Source of the DNA: Phlebotomus papatasi | Lineage: Eukaryota; Arthropoda; Insecta; Diptera; Psychodidae | Reading direction: 5' to 3' | Length of the DNA stretch: 64,000 nt | NCBI RefSeq assembly: GCF_024763615.1 | Contig: NW_026604516.1 | Coordinates: 62,001-126,000, forward strand | Shown here: in pieces, positions 52,651-63,612 of the stretch | How the letters are laid out: every line of letters starts with the position of its first letter | Numbering within the stretch: position 1 is the first letter of the stretch | The notes under the pieces: model-generated | What the model saw: the letters and a program-made list of their open reading frames with translations, nothing else | Told to the model about the DNA's origin: nothing | Databases searched by the model: none | Program-made: the position numbers and the translations under genes

Positions 52651-53224
52651 AGCCAGTGATAAGCCTAGATCAGCTTATAGAGGTGTGATTCCTTCGTTGC
52701 AAAATCGGATTGTGGCAAACTCGAACGATATTTATACATTAAATTGTATGAGAATTGCATAAAAGTGTCTGAAAATCTTTAAAGTTGATTATCTCGGAAA
52801 CTATGAGAGATAGAGGCCTCAAAATTTACATCTATTTAGAGCTTCTTTCAGGTGTGATATGTGCAAAATTTCACTGGAAAATTAAGGAAATTGGACGAGA
52901 AATGCATAAAAGTGTCTGAAAATCTTTAAAGTCGATTATCTCGGAAACTATGAGAGATAGAGGCCTCAAAATTTACATCCATTTAGAGCCTCTCTCAGGC
53001 TTGAAATGTGCAAAATTTCACTGGAAAATTAAGGAAATTGGACGAGAAATGCATAAAAGTGTCTGAAAATCTTTAAAGTTGATTATCTCGGAAACTATGA
53101 GAGATAGAGGCCTCAAACTTTACATCCATACTTATGCATACTTATGATACTCCACATCCATACTTATGATACTCTCTACTTATGATACATCCATAATTAT
53201 GATACTCTAGGCTTATCACTGGCT
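52651..53224. mobile_element. 574-bp MITE with perfect 18-bp inverted ends
   Basis: AGCCAGTGATAAGCCTAG at the left end and its exact complement at 53207-53224. The interior is mostly the 147-bp tandem unit. A truncated relative lies at 23641-23715, and similar ends occur at 33323 and near 56098-56133. Confidence 0.7.
52757..53130 (+). repeat. 147-bp tandem repeat, about 2.5-3 units, forward
   Basis: GCATAAAAGTGTCTGAAAAT recurs at 52757, 52904 and 53051, i.e. exactly 147 bp apart, followed each time by GATTATCTCGGAAACTATGA. An inverted set lies at 55627-56060. Confidence 0.8.
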
Positions 53225-53227
53225 ATT

Positions 53228-54035
53228 TCCGCGGAAAATTTCGCGCCTCGCGAAAATCCGCGAAAAATTTCGCGGCCCGCGAAAATCCGCGAAAATCCGC
53301 GAAAATCCGCATAAAATTTCGCGGCCCGCGAAAATCCGCGAAAAATTTCGCGGCCTGCGAAAATCCGCGAAAAATTTCGCGGCCCGCGAAAATCCGCGAA
53401 AAATTTAGCGGCCCGCGAAAATCCGCGAAAAATTTAGCGGCCCGCGAAAATCCGCGAAAAATTTAGCGACCCGCGAAAATCCGCGAAAAATTTAGCGACC
53501 CGCGAAAATCCGCGAAAAATTTTGCGGCCCGCGAAAATCCGCGAAAAATTTTGCGGCCCGCGAAAATCCGCGAAAAATTTCGCGGCCCGCGAAAATCCGC
53601 GAAAAATTTTGCTGACCGCGAAAATCCGCGAAAAATTTCGCGACACGCGAAAATCCGCGAAAAATTTTGCTGACCGCGAAAATCCGCGAAAAATTTCGCG
53701 ACCCGCGAAAATCCGCGAAAAATTTCGCGGCCCGCGAAAATCCGCGACAAATTTCGCGGTCCGCGAAAATACGCGAAAAATTTTGCGGCCCGCGAAAATC
53801 CGCGAAAAATTTCGCGCCCCGCGAAAATCCGCGAAAAATTTCGCGACCCGCGGAATTCCGTGAAAAATTTCGCGACCCGCGAAAATCCGCAAAAAACTTC
53901 GCGGCCCGCGAAAATCCGCGAAAAATTTTGCTGACCGCGAAAATCCTCGAAAAATTTCGCGACCCGCGAAAATCCGCGAGAAATTTCGCGGCCCGCGAAA
54001 ATCCGCGAAAAATTTCGCGGCCCGCGAAAATCCGC
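53228..54035. repeat. 29-bp CpG-rich minisatellite, about 28 units
   Basis: Unit close to TTCGCGGCCCGCGAAAATCC + GCGAAAAAT, with point variants (TTGCTGACC, TTAGCGACC, TCGCGACCC). The unit is nearly self-complementary. Because 29 is not divisible by 3 and the unit has no stop codons, several frames stay open on both strands (up to 242 codons), giving a 29-residue periodic translation; this is a composition effect. Degenerate remnants occur at about 55515-55590. Confidence 0.9.
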
Positions 54036-54659
54036 TGGTATATATAAATATATATACTATGTTTATATGTATGTATATATATATACATGGAGAGGGAGTG
54101 AGAGAGAGGGTGAAATGTCGCAATACCATGTGTGACGCCGCTTTTCTCGCTTTTTTCCCCACCTGACGCTACGAGCAAAATTTTCTTAAAATTGCAATCT
54201 TTAACTTGAAATATCTCGAGAAATCATGGAGCGATCTCCAAATTTTTTTTTTAAATTGGTCTACTCAACTAGCGCTACAACATGAACATAAAATAATTCA
54301 AATTGCATAAGCCAGTTTCGAGATAAACTATAAAAACCGGTTTTAAACCGGTTTAGAACCGGTTTTTCAAAAATCTCAAAACATAGAAATTATCGTACGC
54401 GCAAGTAGATATATTTAAAAACAAAAATTTATGAAGATATCTCTTTCCAAACCGGAGATATCGCGTACTACGGACGGCTGGACCTGAAAATGGCGGACTA
54501 TCATTTTTGGCATCAGGGATGTTCAAAACATATACCCTGTGAATTTCAGCTCGATCGGAGCACTTTTAGAAAATCGGAGTATCACAATAGGTGTCATTAT
54601 GAAAGAATCACACCTACCACATCCAAAGTTAAAAACAAAGTCAAAACACATCTATCCAG
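54036..54659. other. Non-coding spacer with family B-like text
   Basis: Includes a TA microsatellite (54040-54087), AAACCGGTTTTAAACCGG-type palindromes (about 54333-54366) and AACCGGAGATATCGCGTAC, similar in style to repeat family B. No gene. Confidence 0.5.
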
Positions 54660-54734
54660 CTTCCTCCAGAAAATCCCAGATTCTCGGAATTTGATTACAT
54701 ATTTTGTTCAATCTCCTCAAGAACCCAAAATGGT

Positions 54735-55230
54735 CTGCACGAATCACCTGCTTCCTCCAGAAATCCCAGATCTTCTGGGATTTTCTTGTTCACTATGCCC
54801 CAGACTCTTCAGATACCTTCTGTGGTCAGACGATTCCTGGAGCTTCCTCCAAGAAATCCCAGATCTACTGGGATTTTCTTGCATATTATGCCCAGAACAA
54901 TTCAGATACTTTCTGTGGTCAGAAGATTTCTGGAGCTTCCTCCTGGAAATCCCAGATCTTCTGGGATTTTCTTGTATATTATGCCCAGAACACTTCAGAT
55001 ACCTTCTGTGGTCAGAAGATTTCTGGAGCTTTCTCCTGGAAATCCCAGATTTTCTGGGATTTTCTTGTATATTATGCCCAGAACACTTCAGATACCTTCT
55101 GTGGTCAGAGGATTCCTGGAGCTTCCTCCAGAAATCCCAGATCTTCTGGGATTTTCTTGAATATTATGACAAAAACACCCCAGATACCACCGTTGGTCAG
55201 AGGATTCCTCATCCCTTCTCCAAGAAATCA
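54735..55230 (+). repeat. 93-bp tandem array, about 5 units, forward
   Basis: Each unit contains CTTCTGTGGTCAG, then AAATCCCAGATCTTCTGGGA and TTTTCTTGTATATTATGCCC. Unit length equals 31 codons, so frames stay open by chance. It is the same family as the array at 56504-58560 but in opposite orientation. Confidence 0.9.
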
Positions 55231-55626
55231 CGGATCTTTGGGGTTTTATTTTCTATATCTTGTGAAGAACCTCCAGAGTACTCAAGTTGCTAAGAAGAAA
55301 ATATTATATAAATTGGCCGATAAAAAAATTGGTTAGCAAAAAATTTTAATATGGTGAGTAAAAAATAAAAAATGGTTAATTATCAAAATGGAAATGAGCA
55401 ATGGAAATTAAAAAGTAGTCAGGAAAAAAGAAAAAATTGATTACCAAAAAACTCAAAATGAGCACTATAAAATTAAATGTTTACAATAAAATAAAAATTG
55501 GACAAATAAAAATTTCCTGTGGATTTTCGCGGACCGCTGAATTTCTCGCGAATTTTCGCAAACCTCGAAATATTTTGTGTGTTTTCACGCATTGTATTTT
55601 CTTTTCTTGCAATTTCACCTAATTTT

Positions 55627-56060
55627 CCTCACTTCCAAGTGTAATTTTGCACATCTCAAGCCTGAAGAAGGCCCTAAACAGATGTAAAGTTTGAGCCCCT
55701 ATCTCTCATAGTTTCCGAGATAATCGACTTTAAAGTTTTTCTCACACTTTTATGAATAGTTTGTCCAATTTTCCTCATTTCCAAATGAAATTTTACACAT
55801 CTCGATCCTGAAGAAGGCTCTAAACAGATGTAAAGTTTGAGGCCCCTATCTCTCATAGTTTCCGAGATAATCGACTTTAAAGTTTTTCAGACACTTTTAT
55901 GAATTATTTGTCCAATTTTCCTCATTTCCAAGTGAAATTTTGCACATCTAAAGCCTGAAGGAGGCTCTAAACAGATGTAAAGTTTGAGGCCCCTATCTCT
56001 CATAGTTTCCGAGATAATCAATTTTAAAAATTTTCTGAGACTTTTACGCATTTCTCGTCC
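55627..56060 (-). repeat. 147-bp tandem repeat, 3 units, reverse
   Basis: TCATAGTTTCCGAGATAATC recurs with starts 147 bp apart (GTTTCC at 55711, 55858, 56005). It is the inverted counterpart of 52757-53130. It ends near CACCTCTATAAGCTGATCGA (about 56100), which resembles the MITE end at 52665-52684 in reverse. Confidence 0.8.
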
Positions 56061-56139
56061 ATTTTTATTCTTAATAACAATAATAAAATACAATAATCGC
56101 ACCTCTATAAGCTGATCGAGGTTTAAAACTGGATAAAGT

Positions 56140-56500
56140 GTTTGTTTACCAATTTATGTTTTTTACTGACCACTTCTTATTTTTACTCAACACATTTTAA
56201 CTTTTGCTGACCACTATTTTTAATTTAGTGCTAACCACTTTGCAATTTTTTACTGATCATTTGGAATAATTCTACTGATGTATTGAAAGTTTTAACTGAG
56301 CAAACTTAACTTTTTACTGACCAAATTTTACTATTTGCATACAAAATTTTCCGTTTTAACTTACAAAATTGCATATTTTTGCTGATCATTTCAAATTTTT
56401 CCCGATCAAATTACTCGTTTTTACTGACCACTTTGAACATATTACAGATCATTATGTTACTCTATTTTCAACAGTTTAAATGCCAAATTAAAACAAATAT
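56140..56500. repeat. Degenerate short repeat TTTTTACTGACCA
   Basis: Variants of TTTTTACTGACCACTTT recur roughly every 25-35 bp. A reversed, weaker set occurs at about 55320-55440 (GGTGAGTAAAAAATAAAAAA, GTAGTCAGGAAAAAAG). Confidence 0.6.
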
Positions 56501-56503
56501 ATC

Positions 56504-58560
56504 ATTGAAGATCTGAGATTTCCAGGAGGAAGCTCCAGGAATACTCTGACCACAGAAGGTACCTGATGTGTTTTGAGAATAATATACAAGAAAATGTCAG
56601 AAGATCTGGGATTTCCTGGAGGAAGCTCCAGGAATCCTCTGACCACAGAAGGTATCTAAAGGGTTTTGGGCATAATATACAAGAAAATCCCAGAAGATCT
56701 GGGATTTCCAGGAGGAAGCTCCAGAAATATTCTGACCACAGAAGGTATCTGAAGTGTTCTGGGCATAATATACAAGAAAATCCCAGAAGATCTGGGATTT
56801 CCAGGAGGAAGCTCAAGGAATCGTCTGACCACAGAAGGTATCTGAAGTGTTTTGGGCATAATATGCAAGAAAATCCCAGAAGATCTGGGATTTCCTGGAG
56901 GAAGCTCAAGGAATCCTCTGACCACAGAAGGTATCGGAAGTGTTTTGGGCATTATATACAAGAAAATCCCAGAAGATCTGGGATTTCCAGGAGGAAACTC
57001 CAGAAATCTTCTGAAAACAGAAGGTGTCTGAAGTGTTTTGGGCATAATATGCAAGAAAATCCCAGAAGATCTGGGATTTCCTGGAGGAAGCTCAAGGAAT
57101 CCTCTGACCACAGAAGGTATCAGATGTGATCTGGGCATAATATACAAGAAAATCCCAGAAGATCTGGGATTTCCAGGAGGAAGCTCAAGGAATCGTCTGA
57201 CCACAGAAGGTATCTGAAGTGTTTTGGGCATAATATGCAAGAAAATCCCAGAAGATCTGGGATTTTCTGGAGGAAGCTCAAGGAATCCTCTGACCACAGA
57301 AGGTATCGGAAGTGTTTTGGGCATTATATACAAGAAAATCCCAGAAGATCTGGGATTTCCAGGAGGAAGCTCCAGAAATATTCTGACCACAGAAGGTATC
57401 TGAAGTGTTCTGGGCATAATATACAAGAAAATCCCAGAAGATCTGGGATTTCCAGGAGGAATCTCAAGGAATCGCCTGACCACAGAAGGTATTAGATGTG
57501 ATCTGGGCATAATATACAAGAAAATCCCAGAAGATCTGGGATTTCCAGGAGGAAGCTCAAGGAATCGTCTGACCACAGAAGGTATCTGAAGTGTTTTGGG
57601 CATAATATGCAAGAAAATCCCAGAAGATCTGGGATTTCCTGGAGGAAGCTCAAGGAATCCTCTGACCACAGAAGGTATCGGAAGTGTTTTGGGCATTATA
57701 TACAAGAAAATCCCAGAAGATCTGGGATTTCCAGGAGGAAACTCCAGAAATCTTCTGACCACAGAAGGTATCTGAAGTGTTCTGGGCATAATATACAAGA
57801 AAATCCCAGAAGATCTGGGATTTCCAGGAGGAAGCTCAAGGAATCTTCTGACCACAGAAGGTATCAGATGTGATCTGGGCATAATATACAAGAAAATCCC
57901 AGAAGACTGGGATTTTCTGGAGGAAGCTCAAGGAATCCTCTGACCACAGAAGGTATCTGAAGGGTTTTGGGCATTATATACAAGAAAATCCCAGAAGACT
58001 GGGATTTCCAGGAGGAAGCTATAGAAATCTTCTGACCACAGAAGGTATCTGAAGTGTTCTGGGCATAATATACAAGAAAATCCCAGAAGATCTGGGATTT
58101 CCTGGAGGAAGCTCCAGAAATCTTCTGACCACAGAAGGTATCTGAAGTGTTCTGGGCATAATATACAAGAAAATCCCAGAAGATCTGGGATTTCCAGGAG
58201 GAAGTTCCAGAAATCTTCTGACCACAGAAGGTATCTGAAGTGTTCTGGGCATAATATACAAGAAAATCCCAGAAGATCTGGGATTTCCAGGAGGAAGCTC
58301 CAGAAATCTTCTGACCACAGAAGGTATCTGAATTGTTCTGGGCATAATATGCAAGAAAATCCCAGAAGATCTGGGATTTCTTGGAGGAAGTTCCAGGAAT
58401 CGTCTGACCACAGAAGGTATCTGAAGGGTTTTGGGCATAATATACAAGAAAATTCCAGAGATCTGGTATTTCCTGGAGGATGCTACAAAAATCTTCTGTC
58501 CAACTTGAATATTTTTGGGTGTTCTTGACGAAATACGGATGAAAATCCCAGAAGATCTGT
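56504..58560 (-). repeat. 93-bp tandem array, about 22 units, reverse
   Basis: CTGACCACAGAAGGTATCTG recurs every 91-95 bp from about 56548 to 58430, each followed by GGGCATAATATACAAGAAAA and TCCCAGAAGATCTGGGATTT. The last contains the palindrome TCCCAGAAGATCTGGGA. Higher-order similarity is visible: blocks of about 4-5 units repeat with the same variants (e.g. CAGATGTGATCTGGGC at 57120, 57493, 57868, about 373 bp apart). Open frames up to 411 codons follow from the 31-codon unit. Confidence 0.9.
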
Positions 58561-58570
58561 GAGTTCCTGA

Positions 58571-58700
58571 CTAGACTGTTGTTTTTAATATTGAAGTTTT
58601 AATATTGAAGTCATTTTGTTCAGTGTGGAGGCAATTATTGAAATGTTGGTTTCAATATTCGCTTCAATATTGAAACCAACACTTCAAAGTCACTTTGAAA
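58571..58700. repeat. AT-rich subterminal repeat, right copy
   Basis: Repeats AATATTGAAGT and TTTCAATATT in short spacing. Related to 52300-52450 and in the same direction. Confidence 0.5.
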
Positions 58701-58722
58701 TGTTATCTGGTGAGGATTTACC

Positions 58723-58863
58723 TGAGAATTAGACAAAGAACTCCTGAGTTCCAAAGCCCTGACTCTTTCCCAAATAATTGTGGTAATTGTACCTGAGAAT
58801 TAGACAAAGAACTCCTGAGTTCCAAAGCCCTGACTTTTCCCCAAAATAATTGTGGTAATTGTA
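58723..58863. repeat. Tandem duplication of about 70 bp
   Basis: CCTGAGAATTAGACAAAGAA ... AATTGTGGTAATTGTA occurs twice in direct succession with two small differences. Confidence 0.75.
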
Positions 58864-59326
58864 CCTGTTGAGGAAAGAAATACAAGCCTGGTTATCCTGG
58901 CGAGGGAGGATCAATAAAAATTTTCCTCCTCAATGTTCTGCTGCGCAGCTTTTGCCTCGAAAAGACTTCCACTCGTTGGGCTGGATTCCACGAGGTTCAC
59001 TCACAGACCTTTTCTTTCACCTTTTTCTCGTGAAATGGCACTTCTGGATCACCACTCAGGACAATTCTCACTCACGAACGCCAATAAAACACTTTGGTGC
59101 AGTCGCGAAAGATGTTTATTAATTTTTGTAGCAGAGCGATAAATTTTTACACTTGACTTTGAACTTGCAGAAAAAGGACGAAAAGAGGAAAAAAAAGTCC
59201 GTTATGGAGAGGGGAAAAAATCAATTGACATTAGACGAGTCACCCAATAAATAATCATGGGTGGAAGCCTCCATGGACAAATTTAGGATATGTCTTTTTT
59301 CGCGTGAACACTATAATTTCAAAATT
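58864..59326. other. Right end of the satellite block, no gene
   Basis: Mid-GC sequence with short frames only. A possible poly(A) signal AATAAAAC is at about 59083. It resembles LTR or exon sequence in composition, but I cannot assign it. Confidence 0.35.
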
Positions 59327-59348
59327 TGTCTAATGTGTAGACAGCTTA

Positions 59349-60300
59349 AGGCGATTCATATTGAGGTTGTGACTGATCTCTCTACTGATGTCTTTCTTGC
59401 AGCAATGAAGCGTTTTATTGCCAGAAGAGGCAAGCCAATGCAAATAATGAGTGACAATGGCACTAATTTTGTAGGTGCCAAAAGAGTCCTTGATAAGGGA
59501 ATCGAGATGGCTATAAAGAAAGCTTCTGAGACAGCTGCAAATCAATTGTCACATCAGAACATCGAATGGAAGTTTATTCCCTCAGGGGCACCCCATTTTG
59601 GCGGCCTATGGGAAGCTGCTGTCAAAAGTGTGAAATATCATATAACTCGAGTCGTTGGTCAAAGCAGATTGACCTATGAAGAGTTTACTACACTTTTGAC
59701 TCAAGTTGAGGCGTGTGTTAATTCAAGACCACTGACGCCATTGACTGATGATCCTGATGATTTCGAAGCTTTAACACCGGGACATTTTCTCATTGGCAGA
59801 GCATTGGCCAGCCCACCTCAACCAGATCTTTCAGAAACTAATCCAATCAGTCGATGGAGATTAGTCACAAAGTTCAACCAACAGATCTGGAAACGTTGGT
59901 CTCAGGAGTATCTTACTACATTTGAACAAAGAACAAAGTGGAGAGATGAAAAGCAAGGTCCAAGTGTTGGGGATTTAGTCTTGCTAAAAGAGGATAATAT
60001 TCCACCTTTAAAATGGCCGCTTGCACGAATAATTCATCTCCATCCTGGAAAAGATGGCTTAGCCAGGGTGGTGACAATTAAACTAAAGGGCAATAAGAGC
60101 AAAGGGTGTCCTATACACAAACTGATAAAATTGCCAGTCACTGCCATGGTACCTCACGATAACCAGGAGCAAGCTAATGCAAAAGAACCCGACATTACGG
60201 GAGGTAGCTTGAATCAAACAGACATAAGTAATGAAAGTTCTACTAAAGGGACTACAACAAGGACTCCTTCACAACAACGACGTCCAGTAACCAGATCATA
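59349..60300 (+). pseudogene. pol: BEL pol fragment: integrase core end and C-terminal domain
   Basis: Resumes with KAIHIEVVTDLST, then MSDNGTNFVGAKRVL (second catalytic Asp) and PHFGGLWEAAVKSVKYH (Glu). The Pao C-terminal domain follows (LTPGHFLIGRAL, GDLVLLKEDNIPPLKWPL, HPGKDGLARVVTIKL). The frame is open from the insertion border, so this part is undamaged. It continues without a stop into the Env-like region. Confidence 0.85.
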
Positions 60301-61927
60301 CGTAAAGACATTCTTCTTGACTATGCTTCATATCTGGATGCTGTTTGCAACCGTTTTTGCATCAAACTACACGGTAAAGTCACTTGATCCAGGCATCTAC
60401 ATTAAAAGCCTAGGATCAGTAGTTCATCTAAATAGAGGAAAGCTTCGTATGGATCTTTTGTTCGATAAGCAGACATTTCTTGAAGAGAAGAACAATATTT
60501 CATTAGTGTGGAATAAAACTGAAGCTCTGTGCAGACGAGCGAAAGAGCTGACTACAGCATCACATTGTGATGTTTTGATAAATCATCTTAATCATGAAAA
60601 ACTGATGCTAAACGATCAAATAAAAGAAATTGAGGACATTGGTCAATTCAGTAAAACACGAAAGAAGAGAGGACTCTTTGGAAATTTGATTGACTTCGTC
60701 TTTGGCAATGGAAACAGCGATCTGTACACGAACATTGATACATTAGGACACAATCATAATGCTCTTCTTGAGACAATGAATCAGAAAACTCTGCTTCTTA
60801 ATGCCAGGATTGGTCAATCTAATACAATCGTGGAACAGAAGTTGAGACTATTCAACGATAGAGTAGACAGCCTAACCAAAGTTATAAATGATTTGGAGCC
60901 ATGGCACGCAAAAACCGATGAAAATCATCTAGAGATAAGAATGCTCACAACCTATCTTGGTGCTCAAACTATTATGCTGAGTTGAAAGGAAAGTACAATT
61001 CAATTCTAAATGTTCTAAATGAGCGAAGCAGTGGATTTGACTTAGTAACAAATGCACAGATAGAAGAGAATCTGGACAAGGCTCACAAAAAATTAGGACC
61101 AGAACTTCAGGCCATGAAACATATATTAGAAGCCGCAAGATTCAGTATAACCAACAACAGCATTCTTATTTCTCTATACTTTGAGATCATTGAATCCATT
61201 CCATATGAGCTCATTCATGCAATCTCCATACCGCAGCATGTTCATAACAGCACTTTCTTGATTCAAGATATTGAACATCCATTGATTGGTGCTGACTATC
61301 ATCACCAGAAATATTTTGTATTGAATGGTAATGAGCTTGCAAAGTGCAAGATGATCGATAAGGCGGCATACATGTGCGAAATTGACATAGTATATAATAT
61401 GCCTGATAAACCTTCCTATCTAGTTGATGAAATATTCAACAAACATGAAGGTAAGCTCTGCAATACCAAGAAAGTCGAGGTAAAGGGTATCATATGGAAA
61501 AGACTCAACAAGGAAAACACCTCGTTTTTTTATGACTGAGAAAGATACACAGATATCAGCGGTTTGTAATGGATTCAGAGAAGAAACTCTCCTTAACACT
61601 ACTGGAATCCTGCATGTGAAAAGAAATTGCTTTATCAAAACCAAATCTTTAACTTTAAGATCTACTTTTAAGATAAAGCTTCATACTACAAGCAGTTACA
61701 TTCGGACAGTTACCTATCCTGACTTCAACATGACAGACATTTCACATCAACCTACGGTGGTTCTGGAGACATCATCCATTATAAAGCGATCTGAAGATAA
61801 TGATAATATTTATTTCCTTTATCAATCTCAAAAATGCGGCTGCCGACCGACTTCACAACCGGTCTCCCCAAGTAAACGGCAGAAACCTTGGTTCTTAGAC
61901 CGTATATGCCAAAAATACATTATATAG
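60301..61927 (+). pseudogene. env: Retroviral-type envelope (F-like) gene remnant of the BEL element
   Basis: Lies in the same open frame as integrase (to 60985), then in two more frames (60982-61539 and 61532-61927), so at least two frameshifts. A signal-peptide-like hydrophobic stretch (LHIWMLFATVFAS, about 60328-60366) starts it. Basic residues RKKR at about 60659-60670 form a furin-type cleavage site, followed by a glycine- and phenylalanine-rich hydrophobic segment and a heptad-like region, the layout of insect retroviral and baculovirus-F-type fusion proteins. A C-terminal transmembrane anchor is not visible in the last frame. It is defective. Family placement is by architecture only. 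Confidence 0.65.
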
Positions 61928-61983
61928 ATATAATATAAAAAAAGATAATTCATATATCAATGCATTCAAAAAATCTCACTTAT

Positions 61984-62004
61984 GAGGAGGGAAGGAAGAG
62001 GAAG
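61984..62004 (+). promoter_or_regulatory. Polypurine tract of the env-bearing BEL element
   Basis: GAGGAGGGAAGGAAGAGGAAG is followed by TGGCAGGGCAAACC, a possible 3' LTR start. No 5' LTR is available to confirm. Confidence 0.45.
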
Positions 62005-62714
62005 TGGCAGGGCAAACCGAGACTGATGGGCTAAGCAACAACAGGCTCACATAAGTGGCTCGTGTTGTCGTTGCTGAGTTCGGTACAAAATATATTATTT
62101 TAACTGCTTAATTTAGATTTTTATTTTTATATTGTAATTTTACTATTTATTTGAAAAGAAAAAATAACTTAAAGAAAAGGACTTGGACTGCGCGAAGAAA
62201 TGAGAAGAAAAAGGGGAGTAAAAGAAAAGAAGGGAGCTGCAAAAAAGAGAGTGATAGGAGCTAATAAGAATAAGAGGTCATAAAATGCTGACAATAAGTA
62301 AGATAGAAATTGAAATAAAGAAATTACAAGCATGACCAATCACTGGCGTAACAAAAACATAAAAAGTAAAGCCAACGTCAAAAACAACCACCGGAAGAAT
62401 AAGACCCGAGGAAACTCTTACAACTTCAAGCAAAAAAATCGGTTATATAGAAAACCAAAAAAATTGTAAGAAGAGAAATAGATCAGTTAATACGATTGGG
62501 GCCAAGATTGTGGAAGCGAAACCTCATTACAAAGTTGTTGGGCAGAGAAAAGGCTTTGGGCCCCGAAGAGATCCCAACTTGACGAATCGCATGAAAAACC
62601 CGGCCACAAAATAGATAAAAAATGAAACGCGAAGAGTAGTTTGATGAATTTCACAATGTAAGAGCACACCGGACAAAATTAACCACTTGATTACCAGGCA
62701 TCGACTTGTTATTG
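62005..62714. other. Possible 3' LTR, then purine-rich unassigned sequence
   Basis: 62030-62090 contains a hairpin-prone segment (GCAACAACAGGCTCAC...GTTGTCGTTGC). 62155-62300 is very rich in A and G. No ORF or element end is supported. Confidence 0.35.
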
Positions 62715-63612
62715 TTACGGACCAGCTTTAGGTACGCGGGATGAATTGTATTCAGTCCATAAAAGAGTAGATAGCTTCTTAAGGAAAACCCCACGGGTTT
62801 GGGCTGGAGACTTCATTAAGTCAGATAACGAATTATATAAAGTATGAGCCGTATATACAAATATTCGCTTAAACCATTCCGTTTTGGGGTGTGGAACAGG
62901 GACAGATGGACCAAGTCTTAATGATCTAATTCTTCTAGATGCAAGATACCCGCCTCTAATGAAGAATCTTCGTAAAGTCTTGAACTTGAAAGTGAGAGTT
63001 AGTGTTAATATGCGAAATTTAGAAAAAGTATTGTAAAGATAATCAAATTTACGTTTGCGAAATAGAGCTCTGAGCGCAGTTCTTTGCGCCATTTCGACGG
63101 ATTTCCAATTTGAGTGAAAAGCAGCTCCCCAAGCCGTTAGGCCGCATTGAAGTCTAGACTCGACACACGCAAAATAATAAGAACGAGCTACATTTTCAGG
63201 ACAATAATTGCCAACCTGGAACGCTTTAGCTACAACAGGAGCCAAAGAACTAGTTAGTTTGAGAAGTTGTGGCTTTCATGTAAGACGGCTATCGATAATA
63301 ATTCCCAAATACGTAATCTCCTCCATGAAAGGAATGTCTATTCATGTTTCAGTGCAACCCAAATTACATCCAGGAATGTGACATCTGATTGAATTAAAAT
63401 TAGAGGAAGGTGTCGGCCCATGAAAACGAATAGCCATAGATTTGTTACTCAGAACCAAATGATTATCATTTAACCACCTTCTAATAACCTCTAGATCATT
63501 CTGCATCATATAATCAATATCAGACCAAGAACCGCCTCGATAAACTAACATAAGATCATCAGCATAAGCTATGATTCCACCATTTAATTTTATCTTAAGT
63601 AGATTATTCAGG
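62715..63612 (-). pseudogene. Non-LTR reverse transcriptase fragment
   Basis: Reverse strand. From 63612: LNNLLKIKLNGGIIAYADD with the RT catalytic YADD (about 63556-63568), then YRGGSWSDIDYMMQNDLEVI and WLNDNHLVLSNKS. After frame damage near 63260-63340 a second part has YYFACVESRLQCGLTAWG and MAQRTALRALF, the RT thumb/connection of CR1/Jockey-like elements. The catalytic part is cut at 63612 by dispersed repeat R. 5' regions are absent. Confidence 0.8.

Larger units (their letters stand above)
52271..59344. mobile_element. 7.07-kb TIR-bounded block made of satellites
   Basis: CTGGCTATACATTAGACA (52271-52288) and TGTCTAATGTGTAGACAG (59327-59344) form an 18-bp terminal inverted repeat with 16 matches. 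The block sits between two halves of one integrase domain (...FVTKA and KAIHIEVV...), so it arrived as an insertion. Inside are AT-rich subterminal repeats, a MITE, 147-bp, 29-bp and 93-bp tandem arrays in mirrored orientation, and no transposase. A clean target duplication was not found (AAAGC/AAGGC is one imperfect option). Confidence 0.65.
47493..62004 (+). mobile_element. BEL/Pao provirus with env remnant, interrupted by Harbinger and a satellite block
   Basis: Pol segments at 47493-48214 (RT end, RNase H start), 51087-52270 (RNase H to integrase start) and 59349 to about 60300 (integrase end), followed by an Env-like coding region to 61927 and a purine tract at 61984-62004, all on the + strand in the expected order. 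The 5' LTR, gag, protease and most RT are missing. Stops and frameshifts show age. It carries two large later insertions. Confidence 0.8.

Noticed and set aside
53434..54178. Long arginine/phenylalanine-rich ORFs on both strands over the 29-bp array
   Set aside because: They follow from a stop-free 29-bp unit read in rotating frames; no start context or non-repeat domain supports a protein.
56566..58447. Repetitive ORFs of up to 411 codons in the 93-bp array
   Set aside because: The unit is 31 codons long and lacks stops in several frames on both strands, so these are satellite translation only.
52651..58560. CRISPR-like array
   Set aside because: Repeats are contiguous tandem units without unique spacers, in eukaryotic DNA, so this is satellite DNA.
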